Assembly: GCA_963969595.1 (NCBI GenBank)
Contig: OZ018410.1
Location: forward strand, 42,947,413 to 43,011,412
Direction of reading: 5' to 3'
DNA length: 64,000 nt
Source of the DNA: Neckera pumila
Lineage: Eukaryota; Streptophyta; Bryopsida; Hypnales; Neckeraceae
In this document: piece after piece, positions 59,859 through 64,000 of the stretch
Layout: every line of letters begins with the position of its first letter
Position numbering within the stretch: the first letter of the stretch is position 1
The notes under the pieces: model-generated
Told to the model about the DNA's origin: nothing
What the model saw: the letters and a program-made list of their open reading frames with translations, nothing else
Database searches by the model: none
Translations under genes and position numbers: made by a program

Positions 59859-62450
59859 TGTACAACAAAAGAAGATATTTGTATAGAGTAAGATGTTCAT
59901 TAATTAATGCCACATTTAACTACTTCTGGACTTTAGCGGGAATTCTGGACTTTGTGAAGGTTTACTCCATCGTAGGATATCCTGATTTTATGTAAACTGA
60001 GGCCGCAATGCCTTTTTATGGAGGCTTACACCGCCTTAGGATGTTGAGTCATTGGAAGATTCTTGATGCAGTGAAATTGTATCCCTTTTGGATTTAAAGT
60101 GTTGGAACAAATTGATGCATTTGGGATGATGTCAACTCCCATATTTACTGTAAGGAGTGCCTTCGGATTTAGGGTTGGCTTTAAATATGCGACATTACAG
60201 ATTGGAAGATGTCACAACATATTTTGCAGAGCATTACCCAAGAAGAAAGAAGTGTTGAGGCAAAACAATCATGCAGTTACAAACATTTGGTAAGTTGTAA
60301 TAACAGTGAAATACAGAAGGTGGATTCACCAATTCATAATCATTTTTTATTGTTTGGTGAAACGAATAGGGCGAACCCACTACACGAAAACACAATACAA
60401 AATAGCCAAGCGATGAGTTTGCACAACCGCAGAGATAACGAGCAAAAAGGACTTTATAATCATTTGGATGCAACAAATATGTGCCATTCAAATCAAATGG
60501 GTGCCAATCAAATAAGTGCCACTAGTTCCATGTGAACCTATGTTTACTTCTGGGCCTACAACCAATCAAACCGCGGTCCTATAACGTGCGCACATTGCCA
60601 ATCTAAAGTATTAACATCATCCCTCACATGCAACGCCGGTTGAAGTAAATGCGGACGTGCCCAATTGAGAGGATCGAGAACAAGCATTACAACAGTGTCA
60701 TTCAAGAGTACCCTGCGCGTCTGAGGATTACTTGAAAGAGTTCTCAGTAGAGCATGACGACGCGGATACAGTTGGTTCTTGTGTGGATTGTTGGATCCAA
60801 AAAAGAAAAGGAACCTTGAAATAATCTCCAGCGGTAGAATATGTCAAAGGAGAACGGCCAATGTCAAAGGTTGCACTGCCGCCCACAAGCCACAGTGAGT
60901 TTCTTCAACTAGATATCACAGAAGACCGTGGAAGCCAACCCGTATTTGTATATTCTGTGGAAGATCTTCTACACCGCCCTTAACGCAGAGATCCCCAGTC
61001 AGTACAAGGAGCATTGCCTTCTGCAAAGATCAAGCACATCTCAGCACACAGAAATGATGTAAAGACAGAAGAGGACGTCGAATGATCGTGAGATATCACA
61101 ATCACTATGCATTACTACAGAACCGCGTACCGAATAGAACTGGCGGATTAGAAAAGAGAACATCAAGTGAAAATCTCATTTGCAGATGAGTTTAAGAAAG
61201 TTAACAATATGTGTAGAATGTGACTGCAATCCAAAAATGCAAGACTGGTGAGGCATGCATGTAAATGATTCTTGTCAAACACAGAAAGTGGAATGAGGCA
61301 TAAATACTAAAAGATCCAAAATACCACAGGAAAGGAGGATCTGCATTTCATTGCAGCTACAGAACTGCAGAGTTTAGAGTATCCATTAGAGGCAAAGGCA
61401 CAGGGCCGTGAGATCTGCCGATCAAGCCATAGAGACAAGATTACGTAGACAAATTCAAATCAGGACCTCAGCATATGATAATAGGAGGAATACGCCCAAC
61501 GAACTGCAGAAGCATAACTACAACTATCATCCCCTATTATATAAACCAAAACAAGGGACATTACAAGGACAAAAGACGCTCAACTATTTGTACTATCAGA
61601 CATGTATATGGTGATCCATTAAATTCCCTGGACGTCAAGAGGGAAGATCGTGCGATCTCCTGATTGAACTAAGCAGCTAAACAATATGAGGCCTACATTA
61701 ATAAAATCTACTGAAGATACTGCTTCATTGCATTCCTCCATCTTTGCTAGACGTGATGGGACCTTACCATCGTCTTTAGACGTGATGGGGACTGCTAGAG
61801 TGTAGAAGGTCCCCCACTCTGCTCCTTCATTTAGTCTTCATATTTCCCTTTGCTCCTTTCTCTACATTTTGCTCTTTACTTTGCTCTAAATTCTTAATGT
61901 CATATGTCATGGCTGCATTCTTGCTTACCTTTCTTAATGCAATGATCCATCAGTTGTTTCAAAAAACAGAAATAAAATACTTCAAAGTTAAAAACAATTT
62001 CATTTTGCCCAGTAACATGATATGCGATTTGGCAAAATTAAGAAGAGACTGACATTGTGAACAATGAGTACAACAATACATGTCAATTAAAAGCGCCTCT
62101 ACAGTCCATCGTGAGATCTCACGACAAGAAATGAACTTGCATATTATACAAACACATCTTAGTATATTCACGCACGACGATAATTATGGAGGTCAAAAAT
62201 ATGTGATTGAAATCATAACTCTAACTTACAAATGGATTTTGCCTATAACCTTACTATAACATTTACAATGTGGCTTACAAAATGAGTAAAATTTAAAATG
62301 ACTCTTAAGAATTTGGAATGTCAAGTATTTAAAAAATGCATCTACAATATATATAGTGAGTTTAAGAGTATTAAACAATAAGTAATGACGTATGCCAGAA
62401 GGAGATTGTGACATCTCTGGATCGAGTCCCACGCTGAAGAATAACCAGAT
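59859..62450. other. Higher-complexity DNA without a recognised gene
   Basis: 59860-60560 is AT-rich. About 60560-61680 has more balanced composition and several medium frames (for example around 60770-61010 on +), each broken by stops, without a domain I recognise. It could hold exons of an unknown gene, a decayed element or a non-coding transcript. A short duplicated segment TAGACGTGATGGG occurs at 61748 and 61777. Confidence 0.35.
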
Positions 62451-64000
62451 CTAAGTTACACCCTTCAATATGTCACACCCCGGTCTGGTCGACGGGATCG
62501 CCGGATGTTGACCACAAGGAAGCGGGTGGTCTTTAACATACGCTGGGACAGCTTCCTGTGATTTGAAAAGTTTGTTGAGCCAAGGAACCAGCTTCCCGTA
62601 CAAGTAATCATCTCTCATATCACCATCCCAACTGTTTGGGAAAATGGCGCTATGATAGTCGTTCTGGAGGTTCTTTAATGGGTCGTCATCGATGAGGAGA
62701 ATATTTTCTTGTGTCCGAAAATTTAGGATACAGGCGAAGTGTGACAGATCCTTCAAAAAGTAGGGCCTGTCTAGACGACTCCGGTCTCTATAAGACAAGA
62801 GTGTGCAGTCCTCCTGCGTGAGAATAGGCACATCCTTCGGCTTCACAATTGCCAAGGACAGTATCTGGTTCAAAACAAACGTCACATTTGTTTTGGCATA
62901 CTGCTCCAGAAAGCAAGCTTAATAGTCCTATGCAGCCAATCCAGGAAGTGTGCGCATCTCGGTCGCACAGCATAACGACGTCTATTACAATCATTGACTC
63001 TCTTGTGAACTAGAACTCCATTCAAGTCAAAGGTCACAAAATACGGTTGCGGTTCTACCTTTTTCAACGACTTCGGCACTTCTTCACAAGAGACTTCAGT
63101 GACTTGACAACTTGCTGAAAATCCGAGAAACAACGCGTTAGAATCCAGTTAAGTATCCGCTCTCAAGTATAACCATTATAAAAAACGGTTGGCTTCTTAC
63201 CTGGAATCCGGGGTCGGAGGTATTTTTGGGAAGACCCTTCTCCGCTCTTGTCGACGCTCTGCAGTGCTTTCTTACCCTCATCACTGTCCCGTTGCCAATT
63301 TCCTATCTCGTCAAGAATCATTGGCCCTTTCCCCCTCTCATTGCTGCAATTTTGCTCTTCCCCACTGTTGTCAACCATTAATTGGGCCCTTCCCCATTTC
63401 CTCCTTGTCGTCGTCGCCTGCTTGCCCTTCCTCATCGCCAAGTTGATCCATTGGATCCCCTCCTTCCAATCCTGCATGCGGCCCATTCTGAAATGCCCAG
63501 TTAAAGAAGAGTTTGTACAAGAGTTGGTGCGCTCGCCTTCCAGCTTGCGTATGGTTTTTTTTCTTTTGAAGTTCAGTAGAATCCAAAGGATCGATGATTT
63601 CCAACGCAGTTACATCGTTACTCGCTGATTCAGCAATTGATTTGATCGCATCCACAACACAAAATTTCATTATGTTTGCGGCCTCATAGGGCAAGGCCTC
63701 CAGCACTTCTTTGTTAATTCCTTCACCGTTTCCAGGAGCCACTTCTCTTGATACCTCCAGTGCAACACTGGAGGCTTCAAAAGCAATATCCACAGCCCTC
63801 CTCCCTCTCAATCTAGGACTCATGGGCAACAAGTCAACGAGGGTGTCATCATGTTCGTCCATTGTAATGCCCGTTGGCAAGAGACCTGGCGAAGGGACTA
63901 TCATGATATCCCCCAATGTAGAAGTTGCTACCCCTACTACATGTCCGTCAACAAATTCGCTCTTGCCTGCTCAACTTGCACGTTGACGATCAGGGGATCC
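62451..64000 (-). pseudogene. FCP1/NIF-type HAD phosphatase-like gene, frame broken, 5' end uncertain
   Basis: The downstream exon 62451-63114 encodes an FCP1-homology domain: FVTFDLNGVLV (motif I), FWSSMPK (motif II), YFLKDLS with the motif III Lys, ILLIDDDP (motif IV) and PAYVKDHPLP near the end. FCP1-like proteins dephosphorylate phosphoserine targets such as the RNA polymerase II tail. In motif I the first Asp is present but the second is Asn, as in a plant clade of this family, so the activity is uncertain. An 85-bp intron (63115-63199, GTAAG..TTTCAG) joins in phase to an exon ending at 63200 that is open to about 63487. Upstream, another frame (63371-63916, open toward the window edge) would need a frame change or an unseen intron. 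Within the domain the frame is lost by one base at the A-run 62891-62894, giving TGA at 62882-62884. Either a real pseudogenising deletion or a sequence error. Confidence 0.75.

Noticed and set aside
63371..63916. 181-codon frame as the N-terminal exon of the FCP1-like gene
   Set aside because: No donor with the phase needed to join the 63200-63487 exon was found, so I left it as part of an uncertain 5' region rather than a defined exon.
1..64000. tRNA, rRNA or snRNA genes
   Set aside because: No stretch with the required conserved boxes was recognised by eye; a covariance-model scan would be needed to exclude small RNA genes.

Overview
This window is nuclear DNA from a land plant that makes swimming sperm, most likely a bryophyte such as a moss. 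The genes have spliceosomal introns and GT..AG junctions. One gene encodes a chloroplast-targeted protease. A complete, intact copy of SPAG6/PF16, a protein of the flagellar central apparatus, excludes flowering plants and conifers, which have no motile sperm. The DNA between genes is very AT-rich and full of short mobile elements. I cannot name the species from sequence alone.

Layout. 1-11.1 kb: repeats only, including three copies of a modular repeat (called R1 here) and two TTAA-flanked elements. 11.1-16.6 kb (+): a 14-exon chloroplast glutamyl endopeptidase gene. 16.6-28.3 kb: mostly repeats, with a tandem array at 24.0-25.1 kb. 28.3-35.2 kb (-): an 8-exon SPAG6/PF16 gene with MITEs in its introns. 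36.8-37.2 kb (-): a compact single-exon OSTC gene (oligosaccharyltransferase subunit). 37.2-62.4 kb: a long repeat-rich stretch holding two diverged copies of one segment (39.7-47.0 kb and 49.1-52.6 kb), several MITE families and a decayed Ty1/copia retrotransposon at 54.4-56.8 kb. 62.45-64.0 kb (-): an FCP1/NIF-type HAD phosphatase-like gene whose reading frame is broken by one base in an A-run; its 5' end lies near or beyond the window edge.

The most interesting structure is a dispersed family of about 640-1070 bp non-coding elements. They begin CCCCTAAA, end TTTAGGGG and sit between copies of TTAA (once ATAA). At least ten lie in the window. For two of them the diverged segmental copy supplies the unoccupied target site, with a single ATAA or TTAA, which shows that these are transposed units. 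Termini and target are piggyBac-like, a superfamily seldom discussed in land plants. No transposase is present here.

The genes are unrelated in function: plastid proteolysis, sperm flagellar motility, ER N-glycosylation and a phosphatase-like protein. They form no operon or cluster. Exon coordinates were derived by hand from homology, splice consensus and phase continuity.
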